A stretch of DNA of 13,697 bases, from positions 1 through 13,697 of the forward strand of contig CAADTP010000066.1 in NCBI GenBank assembly GCA_900751995.1. The letters run 5' to 3'. The stretch comes from Lachnospiraceae bacterium (lineage in GTDB: Bacteria; Bacillota; Clostridia; Lachnospirales; Lachnospiraceae). Both the position numbers and the translations under genes were made by a program. This document shows positions 13,677 through 13,697 of this stretch, piece by piece. The notes under the pieces are model-generated. The model did not search any database, was not told the DNA's origin, and saw nothing but the letters and a program-made list of their open reading frames with translations. Position 1 is the first letter of the stretch; the number at the start of each line of letters is the position of its first letter.

Positions 13677-13697
13677 CACCAATACTGCTTGCCTTTC
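13564..13697. other. Unrelated sequence joined to the int remnant
   Basis: From about 13595 to the window end no recognised gene is seen. A hairpin GGCGG-GATA-CCGCC (13641-13654) followed by six T on the plus strand, extended by CTGAAA/TTTCAG (13632-13637 with 13658-13663), resembles a terminator. A partial frame from an ATG at 13673 runs off the end and cannot be judged. Confidence 0.45.

Noticed and set aside
1..13697. CRISPR array or full insertion sequence
   Set aside because: No regularly spaced direct repeats and no transposase-like reading frame were seen on either strand.

Overview
The window looks like chromosome from a gut-type Clostridia bacterium (Bacillota), most likely Lachnospiraceae. 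The grounds are strong AGGAGG-type ribosome binding sites, a T-box leader, the conserved gene run polA-coaE-yycJ-ACT-UPF0210, and prophage genes of a type common in that family. The genus cannot be fixed from the sequence alone.

Layout. (1) Positions 1-293, minus strand: a promoter and a T-box riboswitch leader whose regulated gene lies off the left edge. (2) Positions 322-6537, minus strand: a compact housekeeping operon read right to left. It starts with a small zinc-finger membrane protein, then DNA polymerase I (TTG start), dephospho-CoA kinase, a YycJ/WalJ-type MBL hydrolase, an ACT-domain protein and a UPF0210 (PFL-like) protein. Its promoter overlaps the terminator of the gene before it. 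(3) Positions 6522-8562, minus strand: ftsH with its own promoter and terminator. (4) Positions 8671-8734: the 3' end of a tRNA gene plus its terminator, read as a prophage attachment scar. (5) Positions 8735 to at least 13563: a shrunken prophage. Its left end keeps a lysis module on the minus strand (XhlA-like remnant, holin, three-domain endolysin) and a Cys/His-rich protein. Its right end keeps an AT-rich plus-strand lysogeny-side segment: a small ORF broken by TGA, a truncated DUF4160 ORF, an intact coiled-coil GIY-YIG (T5orf172) protein, and an integrase cut off after about 21 codons. No packaging, head, tail or replication genes are present, so the middle of the phage has been lost. One junction probably lies near 10.91-11.04 kb and another within int near 13.56 kb.

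How the parts work together. The left two thirds is core metabolism and quality control: DNA repair and replication, CoA synthesis, membrane proteolysis, and amino-acid-sensing control of a downstream gene. The right third is a domesticated or decaying mobile element. Its most interesting parts are a candidate 65-70 nt antisense-side small RNA just upstream of int (promoter, UUCG hairpin and terminator all visible), a single in-frame TGA where Trp is expected in a small conserved-looking phage protein, a Cys/His-rich ORF overlapping the damaged XhlA gene, and tandem 12-bp repeats next to the att scar that look like integrase arm sites. Nothing here is a clearly new system. The small RNA with the int control region is the best candidate.
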